Origin: Devosia oryziradicis
GTDB taxonomy: Bacteria; Pseudomonadota; Alphaproteobacteria; Rhizobiales; Devosiaceae
NCBI RefSeq assembly: GCF_016698645.1
Contig: NZ_CP068047.1
Coordinates: forward strand, 1,523,001 to 1,587,000
Reading direction: 5' to 3'
DNA length: 64,000 nt
Shown here: positions 46,570 to 57,635 of the stretch, in pieces
How the letters are laid out: the number at the start of each line of letters is the position of its first letter
Numbering within the stretch: the stretch's first letter is position 1
The notes under the pieces: generated by a model
What the model saw: the letters and a program-made list of their open reading frames with translations, nothing else
Told to the model about the DNA's origin: nothing
The model's database searches: none
Made by a program: the position numbers and the translations under genes

Positions 46570-47771
46570 GCCGCCGGGGCGGCGTGCTCAGGCAATGGGT
46601 CCATGCCTTTCTGGGCGCGGACGTGATTGAGGAAGCGCGTGAACAGGTAGTGGCTGTCGCGCGGCCCGGGACTGGCTTCGGGGTGGTACTGCACCGAGAA
46701 GATGGGCTTGCCATCGACCGAAAGCCCGGCATTGGACTGGTCGAACAGCGAGATATGGGTCTCGGTCACGCCGGCCGGCAGGCTCGACTTGTCTACGGCA
46801 AATCCATGGTTCATCGAGGTGATCTCGACCTTGCCCGTGGTCAGGTCCTTGACCGGATGATTGGCCCCGTGGTGGCCCTGGTGCATCTTGGAGGTCGTGC
46901 CGCCCAGGGCCAGGCCAAGCAATTGATGGCCAAGGCAGATGCCGAAAACCGGCTTGCCTGACTCCATGAGCTTCTGGATCGTGGGCACGGCATATTTGCC
47001 GGTCGCCGCCGGATCGCCAGGGCCATTGGAGAGGAAGATGCCATCGGGATTGTGCGCTAGCACGTCCGCAGCCGTGGCGGTGGCGGGCACGACCGTGACC
47101 TTGGCGCCCTGGTCGGCCAGGCAGCGCAGGATATTGCGCTTGGCGCCGTAGTCGATGGCCACGATGTGGAAGTCGGCATTCTCGACCTTGCCGTAACCCT
47201 TGTCCCAGGCCCAGCCGGTCTGGTCCCAGTGGTAGGTCTGGGCCGTCGTGACCTCCTTGGCGAGGTCGAGACCCTCAAGGCCAGGGAAGGCATTGAGCTC
47301 GGCCTTGATCGAAGCTTCGTCGAACATGCCCGACGGCTCATGGGCGATTACCCCGTTGGGCATGCCATGCTCGCGAATCTTTGCCGTCAAAGCGCGCGTG
47401 TCGATGCCGGCAATGCCCACGATATTGCGCTTCTTGAGCCAGGCATCGAGCTTTTCGGCGGCGCGATAGTTGGACGGATTGGTGATGTCGGCCTTGAGCA
47501 CGACACCCCGGACGCCGGAAAGCGCAGCCATATTGACTGTCTCAATGTCCTCATCGTTGGTGCCGACATTGCCGATATGGGGGAAGGTGAAGGTGATGAT
47601 CTGGCCGGCATAGGACGGGTCGGTCAGCACTTCCTGGTAGCCGGTCATGGCGGTGTTGAAGCACACTTCGCCGGCGGCGTGACCCACGGCGCCGATGCCG
47701 CGGCCTTCCAGGCGCGTACCGTCTGCGAGGATCAGAAGGGCGGTCGCGGGGGATTGCTGCCAGCCGGTCAC
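46566..47771 (-). CDS. carA: Carbamoyl-phosphate synthase, small (glutaminase) subunit
   Basis: Class I glutamine amidotransferase that supplies ammonia to CarB. 401 residues. The N-terminal domain contains GEVCFNTAMTGYQEVLTDPSYAGQIITFTFPHIGNVG; the nucleophile is in PVFGICLGHQLLGLALGG (Cys), with the catalytic His in SVQYHPEASPGP. Start GTG 47771 has GGAGG seven bases upstream; the frame is open far upstream but the rest is not coding. Divergent from yqeY. Confidence 0.97.
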   Translation of the reverse strand: MTGWQQSPATALLILADGTRLEGRGIGAVGHAAGEVCFNTAMTGYQEVLTDPSYAGQIITFTFPHIGNVGTNDEDIETVNMAALSGVRGVVLKADITNPSNYRAAEKLDAWLKKRNIVGIAGIDTRALTAKIREHGMPNGVIAHEPSGMFDEASIKAELNAFPGLEGLDLAKEVTTAQTYHWDQTGWAWDKGYGKVENADFHIVAIDYGAKRNILRCLADQGAKVTVVPATATAADVLAHNPDGIFLSNGPGDPAATGKYAVPTIQKLMESGKPVFGICLGHQLLGLALGGTTSKMHQGHHGANHPVKDLTTGKVEITSMNHGFAVDKSSLPAGVTETHISLFDQSNAGLSVDGKPIFSVQYHPEASPGPRDSHYLFTRFLNHVRAQKGMDPLPEHAAPAA

Positions 47772-47906
47772 GGTGGGCCTCCAAGGGTCAGGGGATGTCG
47801 ATTGAGGCTTCTCCTTAGAAGCCCGGGCGGCGCAGCGCAAGTGGCGCACACGGCTTATTGTGCCTATATGGGGCCAACAAAACGCATAGCAAGAGGAGCA
47901 AGACCC

Positions 47907-48359
47907 ATGCGCGAAGAGTTCAGCGAAGGCCTCAAGCAGGCGCTCAAGGCGCGCGATAGCCGGCGCACCGCAACGCTCCGGGCCATCACCGCGGCCATCA
48001 AGGACAAGGATATCGCCATCCGCCAAGAGAACCGCGGGCCGGCGACCAATGAGGAAATTCTCGCCATCGTCCAGAAGATGGTCAAGCAGCGCGAAGAGAG
48101 CTTCGCTATCTACGCGCAGGCGGGTCGGGCCGACCTTGCCACCGTCGAGAAGGAGGAGATCGACATCCTCAACGAGTTCCTGCCCAAGGGGCTGAGCGAG
48201 GAAGAAGTCGAAGCCGCCATCCGCGCAGCCATCGTCGCCACCGGTGCGGAGGGCGCCAAGGACATGGGCAAGGTGATCGCCCAGCTCAAGGTGGACTATC
48301 CGGGCCGGATCGACTTCGGCAAGGCGAGCGGCAAGGTGCGAGCGGCGCTCAGCACCTAG
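47907..48359 (+). CDS. GatB/YqeY domain protein
   Basis: 150 residues. EEFSEGLKQALKARDSRRTATLRAITAAIKDKDI at the N terminus, EEILAIVQKMVKQREESFAIYAQAGR, and EEIDILNEFLPKGLSEEEVEAAI are typical of YqeY, a domain like the GatB C-terminal tail that touches tRNA. GAGGAG lies eight bases before ATG 47907. Its position between carA and dnaG is conserved in Rhizobiales. Precise role unknown. Confidence 0.94.
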   Translation: MREEFSEGLKQALKARDSRRTATLRAITAAIKDKDIAIRQENRGPATNEEILAIVQKMVKQREESFAIYAQAGRADLATVEKEEIDILNEFLPKGLSEEEVEAAIRAAIVATGAEGAKDMGKVIAQLKVDYPGRIDFGKASGKVRAALST

Positions 48360-49504
48360 GCGACGAGACGGGGCGCGGGCGCGTGCACGCGATTGCGCCC
48401 AGCGGCCTTGGCGGCGTAGAGCGCATCGTCGGCGCGTTTCAAAACGGCCTCGAACGGCTCGCCATCGATGCTGCTGATGGCTACGCCGGCGCTCAGCGTT
48501 GTTTCGGCAATCCCACGGTCGGTCGCAAAATGGGCAGCCTCGAAGCCGGCGCGGATGCGCTCGGCGACCCCGGATGCCGAGCGCTTGGTAAGGTCTGGCA
48601 GCACCAGGCAGAATTCCTCTCCGCCAAGCCTGGCGGCAATGTCATCGCGGCGCAGGTCGGCCTTGACCAACGCGGCGAAGCCTTCGAGCACCGCGTCGCC
48701 AGCGGCATGGCCCAACTGGTCGTTGATCGACTTGAAGTGATCGAGATCGAACATGATGACGGCCGCGCCCGGAGGCAGTGTTGTCTTCATGCTGTCGAAC
48801 AGGGCGCGTCTGTTAAGCAGCCCGGTCAGCGAATCGGTCATGGCCTCGCTGCGGTGATGGCGAGCCCAGCGCGATTGGTTGAGCGTCAACGAGATGGCGC
48901 CGATGCCGGTGATGCCCACGATCAGAACGATGGAATTGATGTCCTCGGCCCAGTTTCGCGGCTGAGCCGTCATTACCCACCGTTGCTCGGAGAGCAGCAC
49001 TGCGGCGCAGAGCACGAACGAGATTGCGGAAACGGCATAGAGGGCCGCATTGGCCGTCATGGGCATCGGCGACTCGCTTCTGCCGCACCAATATTCGCGT
49101 GCGCACAGCGCCATCAGCAGCGCCATGCTCAGGTTGGCAAAGATGGTGCCCAGGCCTGACAGCCCGGCGAGAAAGGCCACGCCTGTCAGGCCGATCAGGC
49201 CCAGCCCGATAATGGCGACTGCTGCCATGGGCACCGGCTTGGCGCGGAACTGGATGGCACCGGCATAGATGAAGGCAAAGCCTCCCTGTGTCAGGGCGAA
49301 GGAGGCGAAATTCAATGTGGGATCGTAGCCCTCAGCCAGCAAGCCGAACATGACCACGCCCGCCACAACGAGCATGAGGCCGATCGACCAATTCAGGAGA
49401 TAGGTGTCGCGGCGCGCGCCAAGCCAACCCACGAAGAGGGTAATGGTGAGGGCCGCCGATGAAAAGGCGATGGCGGTCAGCAGCGATAGTTGGTCGAGTG
49501 GCAT
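48356..49504 (-). CDS. Membrane diguanylate cyclase (GGDEF)
   Basis: 382 residues. Six to seven membrane helices (about residues 1-200), then a GGDEF domain: DSLTGLLNRRALFDSM, AAVIMFDLDHFKSINDQLGHAAGDAVL, and GGEEF near residue 293 in RLGGEEFCLVLPD, with the RxxD inhibitory site (RRDD) five residues before it. It should make cyclic-di-GMP and be subject to product inhibition. ATG 49504 is preferred, though its Shine-Dalgarno is weak. Convergent with yqeY, overlapping by four bases. Confidence 0.92.
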   Translation of the reverse strand: MPLDQLSLLTAIAFSSAALTITLFVGWLGARRDTYLLNWSIGLMLVVAGVVMFGLLAEGYDPTLNFASFALTQGGFAFIYAGAIQFRAKPVPMAAVAIIGLGLIGLTGVAFLAGLSGLGTIFANLSMALLMALCAREYWCGRSESPMPMTANAALYAVSAISFVLCAAVLLSEQRWVMTAQPRNWAEDINSIVLIVGITGIGAISLTLNQSRWARHHRSEAMTDSLTGLLNRRALFDSMKTTLPPGAAVIMFDLDHFKSINDQLGHAAGDAVLEGFAALVKADLRRDDIAARLGGEEFCLVLPDLTKRSASGVAERIRAGFEAAHFATDRGIAETTLSAGVAISSIDGEPFEAVLKRADDALYAAKAAGRNRVHAPAPRLVA

Positions 49505-49602
49505 TGTCGGTCCGGACGAGCCGCGCACGGCTCTGGTGATTGCTATCCTACTCCGTTCCCGGAGCCCCGCCGATCACGTGTCCGAACTTGGTGTGCAATT
49601 GC

Positions 49603-50805
49603 TTACTGCCCGGCGACAATTCCGGCCGATGCCGGCGGCGTCTCGCCCCGGCGGCGTTCCCAGACATAGGACAATGTGGCGACACCGACAGCCAGCAACA
49701 GCGCCACGGCACCGGCAAGCGGCAGGCTGCGATAGCCCAAGCCTGCATTGAGCATGCTGGCGCCCATGAAGGCCGCCAGCGCGATGCCGACGTTGAACCC
49801 GGCGGGGATGAGCGAGGAGGCCAGGCCTGGCGCATCGGCGGTCCAACCAAGGATGCGGGCCTGGATCGGGGTGCCGATGGCAAAGTTCAACGCGCCCCAC
49901 ACGAACACCGCGACCACCATGGGCAGGGGATAAGGGCTGGCAAGATAGAAGGCCAGCAGCACCACCACCTGGGCTGCGAGCAGTCCGATCAGCGCGGGCA
50001 TGAGCTTCCAGTCGGCCAGCCGCCCGCCGAGGAACACCCCGAGGGTCGATCCAACGCCATTGAGCAGCAGCACCCACGGGATCCATGCAGCATCGAGGCG
50101 CGTGACCTCCTGCAGCAGTGGGGCGATATAGGTGAAGGGCACGAACTGGCCGATCATCAGCATCAGCATGAGGAACAACGACGTCCAGGCTTGCTGGCGG
50201 CCCAGAACCTTGATTTGGCGACCGAGGGCAAGGCCGGCCTCCGCCGATCCCTGGGTGCCGGGCACCCACAAGGCAACCGCCAGACTTGCCAGCACTCCCA
50301 GCGTGCCCATGGCCCAGAACGTCATCCGCCAACCCAGGTAGTTGCCGATCGCGGCGCCCAGCGGCACGCCGATAACATTGGAAACGGTGAGCCCGGAAAG
50401 GATCAGCGCCACCGCGAACCCTCTGCGCTCTGGTGCCACCAGGCTCGTCGCAACAACCATGGCGATCCCGAAGAAGCAGCCATGGGCGATGGCGATCAGG
50501 ACGCGCAGGATCAGCATGGAAGCAAAGCCGGGCGCAAGGGCGCAGGCAATCTGGCCGATGGTGAAGACTGCAATCAGCCCCAGCAGCAAGGTGCGACGGG
50601 ATAACCTGGTTGTCGCGAGCGTGAGCAATGGTCCACCCAGGGCGATGCCGATGGCGTAGCCGGAGACCAAATAGCCCGCGACCGGTATAGTCACATCGAG
50701 GCCCGAAGCGACCTCCGGCAATATGCCGGCAATCACGAATTCGGTTGTGCCGAAGGCGAAGGCGGCGAGGAACAGGGCAATCAGAGGGAGCGACATGAGC
50801 GACAT
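49603..50805 (-). CDS. MFS transporter, DHA1-type efflux pump
   Basis: 400 residues, twelve predicted membrane helices. FAFGTTEFVIAGILPEVASGLDV and YLVSGYAIGIALGGPLLTLATTRLSRRTLL are typical of drug:H+ antiporter-1 pumps of the AraJ/YdhP group; the second half has GVFLGGRLADWKL. Either ATG 50805 or 50796 could be used. Substrate unknown; no regulator gene is adjacent. The region 50806-50966 upstream holds its promoter. Confidence 0.92.
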   Translation of the reverse strand: MSLMSLPLIALFLAAFAFGTTEFVIAGILPEVASGLDVTIPVAGYLVSGYAIGIALGGPLLTLATTRLSRRTLLLGLIAVFTIGQIACALAPGFASMLILRVLIAIAHGCFFGIAMVVATSLVAPERRGFAVALILSGLTVSNVIGVPLGAAIGNYLGWRMTFWAMGTLGVLASLAVALWVPGTQGSAEAGLALGRQIKVLGRQQAWTSLFLMLMLMIGQFVPFTYIAPLLQEVTRLDAAWIPWVLLLNGVGSTLGVFLGGRLADWKLMPALIGLLAAQVVVLLAFYLASPYPLPMVVAVFVWGALNFAIGTPIQARILGWTADAPGLASSLIPAGFNVGIALAAFMGASMLNAGLGYRSLPLAGAVALLLAVGVATLSYVWERRRGETPPASAGIVAGQ

Positions 50806-50966
50806 ACCGGGCAGCGGGCCACGATCTGGACCATGAGGGGCGCCGGGGAAGCAATCCACAAAATGATCGGGGCCCTTTAGATTATCTAGAACCATCCGGG
50901 CTCTCTTGGATCGGCCGCCGAGTGCGCTACAATTCAGCAGGACGGCGAGTCCGCATGGAGGGCAAG

Positions 50967-51527
50967 ATGACGGTTTCGGCTGAGACGAAGAGGCGGTTTG
51001 CGCTGGCGACGGCGCTGCGGGGCGTATTGATGCTGCTGGCAGGGCTCTATGCCATTATCTGGCCCTCCGAGGCCCTGACCGTGCTCGTACTGGCCGGCGG
51101 CATTCTGCTCCTGGTCGACGGCGGGCTGGGACTGTGGAGCCTGACCTTTGGTGGTGGCAAGAGCGGCAATTACTGGTTCGACGTCGTTTCGAACGCCCTA
51201 TCGCTGATCCTTGGCGTCCTAATTCTCATCAGTCCGCTGCTGGCGACAATCCTCACCGTCACCCTGCTGGCCTCGCTGGTTGGCATTGCCGCGCTCGTGG
51301 TGGGTGTCATGCAGATCGTCGTGGTCACGCGCGAACGCGAGCACTACGCGCGGATCTGGCCGGTGGTGCTGTCGGGCATATCCTATATTCTGCTTGGCCT
51401 TGTGTTCCTGTTCTTCCCGCTGATTGCCAGCGCCACGGCGGTTATTTTCGGTGGCGTGCTTTTGGTGATCTTTGCGCTGAGCCTGTTCGGTTGGGCCTGG
51501 CGGCTCTACCAACGCAGCAAGGCATAG
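50967..51527 (+). CDS. HdeD family (DUF308) membrane protein
   Basis: 186 residues with six predicted membrane helices in three hairpins. GVLMLLAGLYAIIWPSEALTVLVLAGGILLLVDG is the recurring DUF308 unit, repeated around ALSLILGVLILISP and ISYILLGLVFLFFP. It is like HdeD, linked to acid resistance in enteric bacteria. GGAGGG precedes ATG 50967. Function here unproven. Confidence 0.9.
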   Translation: MTVSAETKRRFALATALRGVLMLLAGLYAIIWPSEALTVLVLAGGILLLVDGGLGLWSLTFGGGKSGNYWFDVVSNALSLILGVLILISPLLATILTVTLLASLVGIAALVVGVMQIVVVTREREHYARIWPVVLSGISYILLGLVFLFFPLIASATAVIFGGVLLVIFALSLFGWAWRLYQRSKA

Positions 51528-51534
51528 CGGACGG

Positions 51535-51915
51535 CTACTTATAGATTATGGAAATGCCGCCGGCCTCGGGCTGCTGCTTTACCACGACGGCCCCTTCCGG
51601 GATGGTGACTTCGAGGTTGCCATAGGCGTCCCAGCGAACGCTGGGAGCCCGCCTGCCTTCGAGCGCAAGAAAACCGGACGCGTCTGCGTCCAGGGTGCCG
51701 CCCGCCGGCAGGATTGCAGCTTGGGTGTTAAGGCCCGCATGGCCGCAATCGCGAGTGAACACGATCAGGGACCTGGTCTTGTCCGGCGACTCCAGCTGGC
51801 TCACCGGACTGTTGCTGCATTCGGGCACGAGGCCCGTTAGCCACCATAGCATGCCCCCAACCAGTGCCGCGGGTATGATGGCGATGGCGACCAAGCTGCG
51901 GGTGCGTTTGTTCAA
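51535..51915 (-). CDS. Membrane-anchored protein of unknown function
   Basis: 126 residues. One N-terminal membrane helix (LVAIAIIPAALVGGMLWWLTGL) with a Cys right after it, then a small soluble domain that looks beta-rich (SLIVFTRDCGHAGLNTQAAILPAGG, NLEVTIPEGAVVVKQQPEAGGISIIY). The only start in place is TTG 51915. No family was recognised. It lies between HdeD and dnaG on the opposite strand. Confidence 0.65.
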   Translation of the reverse strand: MNKRTRSLVAIAIIPAALVGGMLWWLTGLVPECSNSPVSQLESPDKTRSLIVFTRDCGHAGLNTQAAILPAGGTLDADASGFLALEGRRAPSVRWDAYGNLEVTIPEGAVVVKQQPEAGGISIIYK

Positions 51916-51992
51916 GATCGTGATGCCTGGGCGTGCTGTGGATAAGTTCGCTGCCCGTGACTCGGGCCCCTCGAACGCTTACTTAACACCCC

Positions 51993-53927
51993 ATGCGCTT
52001 TTCCGATCAATTCCTCGACGAAATCCGCCAGCGCCTGCCCATTACGCAGGTGGTGGGCGAGCATGTCATCTGGGACAAGCGCAAGAGCCAGCCCGGCAAG
52101 GGCGACATGTGGGCCTGCTGTCCGTTCCATGGCGAGAAGAGCCCGAGCTTTCATGCCGATGACCGGCGCGGCATCTATCACTGCTTTGGCTGTGGCGTTT
52201 CGGGCGACCACTTCCGGTTCCTCACCGAAAAGGCCGGCATGAGCTTCCCCGAAGCGGTGGAAAAGCTGGCCGGGATGGCCGGCGTGCCAATGCCGGCGCG
52301 CGACGAACGGCAGGAAAAGCGCGAAGCCGAGCGACGCAGCCTCCTCGACGTCATGGAACTGGCGACGAAGTATTTCGAAGCCGCCCTGAGCCACAATATC
52401 GGGGCGCGAGCCCGTGGCTACCTGCTGGAGCGCGGGGTGTCGGCACAGAGCCAGACGCGATTCCGCATCGGCTTTGCCCCCGACAGCCGCAACGGGCTCA
52501 AGGAGCACCTGGCGGCAAACGGCGTCTCGGCGCAGGACATGATCGATACCGGGCTGGTGGCCAGCCGCGAGGACGATCCGCTGACCTATGACCGGTTCCG
52601 CAACCGCGTGATGTTTCCGATTACCGATTTCCGTGGCCGCGTCATCGCCTTCGGCGGCCGGGCCATGTCGGCCGACGTGCCGGCCAAGTATCTCAATTCG
52701 CCCGAGACCGAGCTCTTCAGCAAGCGGCGGACGCTCTATAACGGCCAGACGGCGCGGCAGGCCGCCCGCGACGGCAGCACGATCATCGTGGTCGAAGGCT
52801 ATCTCGATGTGATCGCCGCGGTAGCGGCCGGTTTCGAGGGCGCTGTTGCGCCGCTGGGTACGGCGATGACCGAGGAGCATCTGCAGATGCTTTGGCAGAT
52901 GACGCCCGATCCGGTGCTCTGCTTCGACGGCGACAAGGCGGGCCTCAAGGCCGCGGAGCGTGCTGCCGACCTGGTCATGCCCCATCTGAAGCCCGGCTAC
53001 ACGGTGCGCATCGCGACGCTGCCCGAGGGCCTGGATCCCGATGACCTGATCAAGGCGCAGGGCAGGGGGGCGTTTGCCGATGTGATCGACCGGGCGCGCA
53101 GCCTTTCGGATGTAATCTGGAGCATGGAAACCGGCGGGCTGGTGCCCGAGACGCCGGAGGCCCGGGCCGCGCTACAGGCTCGCCTGCGCGAGCGAGCCAA
53201 TGGCATTGGCGACAGTTCGGTGCGGTTCCACTACGCCCAGGCCTTCGACGAGAAACTGCGCGCCTTCCTAGCGCCGGTGCGGCAGAACCGCTTCGAGCCG
53301 CGTGGCGGGCAGCCGCGCTACGGACAGAGCGGGGCCTATGGCTATCCAAGCCGCGGTACGCCGCGCCTGGTGGTCAGCGATACGCTGCGCAATTCGCGGC
53401 TTCTCAAGCCCGGTTCAGTTGCCGAGGCGACGCCGCGCGAGGCAGCGATCATCCTCAGCCTGGTCAACCATCCGGCCCTGGTCGAAGACAAGTTCGAGAT
53501 CCTGGCGGCACTCGATTTCGATACGCCGGTCGCCCAGAAGGTGATGAGCGAAATCCTCAGCCTGGTCGTCCGGCATCACGACATTTCAGCCGATGATCTC
53601 AAAGCGGCGCTTGGGGTGCGTGGGCATGGCCCCGCGCTCGACAGGATGAGCGACGTGCTCAACCGGCAGGGCGTGTGGCAGATCGCCTCGGAGATCGCCC
53701 TTGTCGATGCCGAGACCGGATTGAGTCATGCGCTGGCCTTGCATAACAAGAAAGTTCAGCTAAATAGGGAACTCAAGGCAGCCGAAGCGGCGCTGGGCGA
53801 AGACCCAAGCGAAGAAACCTTTGAAAGGCTGCGGGACATCAAGAACCAGATTACCACTGTCGATGGCACAGAGGCATTGATCGAAGGATTTGGTTCGTTA
53901 TCGGGACGCGCGACACGCAGCTTTTAG
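51993..53927 (+). CDS. dnaG: DNA primase
   Basis: Makes RNA primers for replication. 644 residues. The CHC2 zinc domain covers CCPFHGEKSPSFHAD to YHCFGCGVSGDHFRFLTE; the primase core has GRVIAFGGRAM, and the Toprim motifs VVEGYLDVIA and CFDGDKAGLKAAERAADL carry the metal-binding Glu and Asp. The C-terminal helicase-binding part extends beyond about residue 450. Immediately upstream of rpoD, the classical macromolecular-synthesis arrangement without rpsU. Confidence 0.97.
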   Translation: MRFSDQFLDEIRQRLPITQVVGEHVIWDKRKSQPGKGDMWACCPFHGEKSPSFHADDRRGIYHCFGCGVSGDHFRFLTEKAGMSFPEAVEKLAGMAGVPMPARDERQEKREAERRSLLDVMELATKYFEAALSHNIGARARGYLLERGVSAQSQTRFRIGFAPDSRNGLKEHLAANGVSAQDMIDTGLVASREDDPLTYDRFRNRVMFPITDFRGRVIAFGGRAMSADVPAKYLNSPETELFSKRRTLYNGQTARQAARDGSTIIVVEGYLDVIAAVAAGFEGAVAPLGTAMTEEHLQMLWQMTPDPVLCFDGDKAGLKAAERAADLVMPHLKPGYTVRIATLPEGLDPDDLIKAQGRGAFADVIDRARSLSDVIWSMETGGLVPETPEARAALQARLRERANGIGDSSVRFHYAQAFDEKLRAFLAPVRQNRFEPRGGQPRYGQSGAYGYPSRGTPRLVVSDTLRNSRLLKPGSVAEATPREAAIILSLVNHPALVEDKFEILAALDFDTPVAQKVMSEILSLVVRHHDISADDLKAALGVRGHGPALDRMSDVLNRQGVWQIASEIALVDAETGLSHALALHNKKVQLNRELKAAEAALGEDPSEETFERLRDIKNQITTVDGTEALIEGFGSLSGRATRSF

Positions 53928-54115
53928 GGGATGACTCTGAAGGTCGGCGGGTACGCGCGATTTTGCATATGGCGATATGTGAAGTCATCCGAGGCGAACC
54001 CGGGTTGCATCTGAGGCGTTAACGCCTGAGTGACCAAACCTTTACCTTGCCTTGAGGTGTCACCACTTAAGCCTTACCCGGACCCGGGCGCTTGCGGGTT
54101 CCGACGGAGTACCAC

Positions 54116-56185
<2,070 letters not shown>

Positions 56186-56195
56186 GAGCGGCGTG

Positions 56196-56501
56196 ATGGC
56201 CGCTCCGCGCCTCAAGCTCACCAGCATCCGCGCTGTCGTGCCGTTCAAGCTGGTGGTGACGTTTTCCGATGGATCGTCCGGCACCTTCGATGCCGGACCG
56301 ATGATCGGGGAGCGGGGCGAGGGGACCGAGCCGTTGCGGGATCGGCGCTTCTTTGGCACGGTCGAGCTCAAGAACGGCGTGCCGACCTGGCCGAACCACT
56401 TCGACATCTCGCCGGACTGGTTGCGTGAGGAAATGGAAAAACGCGGCGAACTGCAATTGCCGCTGCCGGTCCGGCGCTTGCGCGGATCGACACAAAACTA
56501 G
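56196..56501 (+). CDS. DUF2442 family protein
   Basis: 101 residues. RLKLTSIRAVVPFKLVVTFSDGSSGTFDAGPMI and the C-terminal WPNHFDISPDWLREEMEKRGEL match DUF2442. AGGAG lies seven bases before ATG 56196, 10 bases after the rpoD stop. Relatives elsewhere act as antitoxin-like partners or nitrogen regulation proteins, but no toxin is seen here. Function unknown. Confidence 0.87.
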   Translation: MAAPRLKLTSIRAVVPFKLVVTFSDGSSGTFDAGPMIGERGEGTEPLRDRRFFGTVELKNGVPTWPNHFDISPDWLREEMEKRGELQLPLPVRRLRGSTQN

Positions 56502-56512
56502 GAGACGGATCC

Positions 56513-56803
56513 ATGTCGTTCTGGAAGAATTTGTTCGGTGGCGGTTCGTCCAGCACCGAGCCTGCTGGCGACAAGGTGCTGGGCGAGGAAAGCTACAAGG
56601 GCTTCCTGATCAAGGCGATCGAGATGAAGGCCGGCAGCGAATTGCAACTGGCCGGCACGATCGAGAAGGATATTGGCGGCGAGCTCAAGACCTACCGGTT
56701 CGTGCGCGCCGACCGCATGAGTTCGCGTGACGATCTGATCGTACTGGCCCTCTCTAAGGGCCGGCAGATCATCGACGAGCAGGGCGAAAGCATCTTCCGC
56801 TAA
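56513..56803 (+). CDS. HlyU-family protein
   Basis: 96 residues. MSFWKNLFGGGSS at the start, ESYKGFLIKAIEMKAGSELQLAGTIEKDIGGELKTYRFVRADR in the middle, and IVLALSKGRQIIDEQGESIF at the end match pfam HlyU, which in alphaproteobacteria is a small uncharacterised protein unlike the Vibrio winged-helix HlyU. It follows the DUF2442 gene by 11 bases with GGAG before ATG 56513. Confidence 0.9.
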   Translation: MSFWKNLFGGGSSSTEPAGDKVLGEESYKGFLIKAIEMKAGSELQLAGTIEKDIGGELKTYRFVRADRMSSRDDLIVLALSKGRQIIDEQGESIFR

Positions 56804-56891
56804 GGCTCGACTGATTCAATTTCTGGCACGCGCCGGGCTCGCGAACCGCTGGGGTTCCGCGGGGCCGGCCTGCCGCACAGGAGAATACCAA

Positions 56892-57113
56892 ATGGCCAAG
56901 AAACCCACTGCACGCAGCGAATTCGTGATGTTCGACGTCGTCTATGAGGACGGCAGCCAGCGCTCCAACCGCAAGGTGGATGCCAGCCTGCTGGGCAGCC
57001 TCGATGGTGACGAGCCGGCCCGCGAAGCGATCATGGAGCAGGATCGCGCCATTGCCGAAAAGTCCGGCCTGCCACCACTGGCAATCAAGACCATCAAGCG
57101 CTCGGGCAAGTAG
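56892..57113 (+). CDS. Conserved small protein of unknown function
   Basis: 73 residues, charged and without membrane segments: SEFVMFDVVYEDGSQRSNRKVDASLLGSLDGDEPAREAIMEQDRAIAEKSGLPP. A good AGGAG precedes ATG 56892. Similar short proteins are widespread in Rhizobiales, where the sequence is highly conserved, but no function is known to me. On the same strand as HlyU and the secreted protein that follows. Confidence 0.75.
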   Translation: MAKKPTARSEFVMFDVVYEDGSQRSNRKVDASLLGSLDGDEPAREAIMEQDRAIAEKSGLPPLAIKTIKRSGK

Positions 57114-57120
57114 AAGCCAA

Positions 57121-57621
57121 TTGCGGCGATCCCGTATCCCGTCGAGCCTTTTGGCAGCGATGCTGGTTTTGGCGACGGCATCGGGGGCATCGTCGGCGCC
57201 TCCAGCTTTTGCGGACGGCGAGCCGCGCTATGCCTGCGGCAAGCGGTGTCCGGACACCAAACTGGTCTGCGTGCGCGATAGGCAGCCGGACGCGCCGGCG
57301 GGACTGACGGCGCAGGACATTGCAGCACGGTTGCCCTTGGGACAGATCGACTACTGGTTCATGATCGGAGCCATGGCGGACCGCCCGGAAGGCGGGATCG
57401 TCGATGGCGTACGCGTCGACGGTCCGACTGTTGTTTCCTTTGGCGGGGCCGATTGGGTATGGGCGGAGTATGACCTACCCGCGGCGCGCGGCGTTGATTT
57501 TCAAGGCAGCCTGGTCATGTGGCCGGAGGATGACCAGATGGCGATCCTGCGGTGCTCGTTCGTGGCTGAGGCCAGCACCAGGGCCTTGGTCGAGGAACTG
57601 GCAAGGAGCGCGCGGCGCTAG
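57121..57621 (+). CDS. Secreted protein of unknown function
   Basis: About 166 residues. A signal peptide (LAAMLVLATASGASSAPPAFA) is followed by a short Cys-rich part (YACGKRCPDTKLVCVRD) and a soluble domain ending ILRCSFVAEASTRALVEELARSARR. Four Cys could form two disulfides. TTG 57121 is the likely start, seven bases after the previous stop; ATG 57160 would shorten the signal peptide. No family recognised. Confidence 0.65.
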   Translation: MRRSRIPSSLLAAMLVLATASGASSAPPAFADGEPRYACGKRCPDTKLVCVRDRQPDAPAGLTAQDIAARLPLGQIDYWFMIGAMADRPEGGIVDGVRVDGPTVVSFGGADWVWAEYDLPAARGVDFQGSLVMWPEDDQMAILRCSFVAEASTRALVEELARSARR

Positions 57622-57635
57622 CCTTGCGGCCCCTT

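Noticed and set aside
54014..54027. AGGCGTTAACGCCT palindrome before rpoD as an operator
   Set aside because: A lone 14-base palindrome; no matching second site or known consensus, so only mentioned in the rpoD entry.
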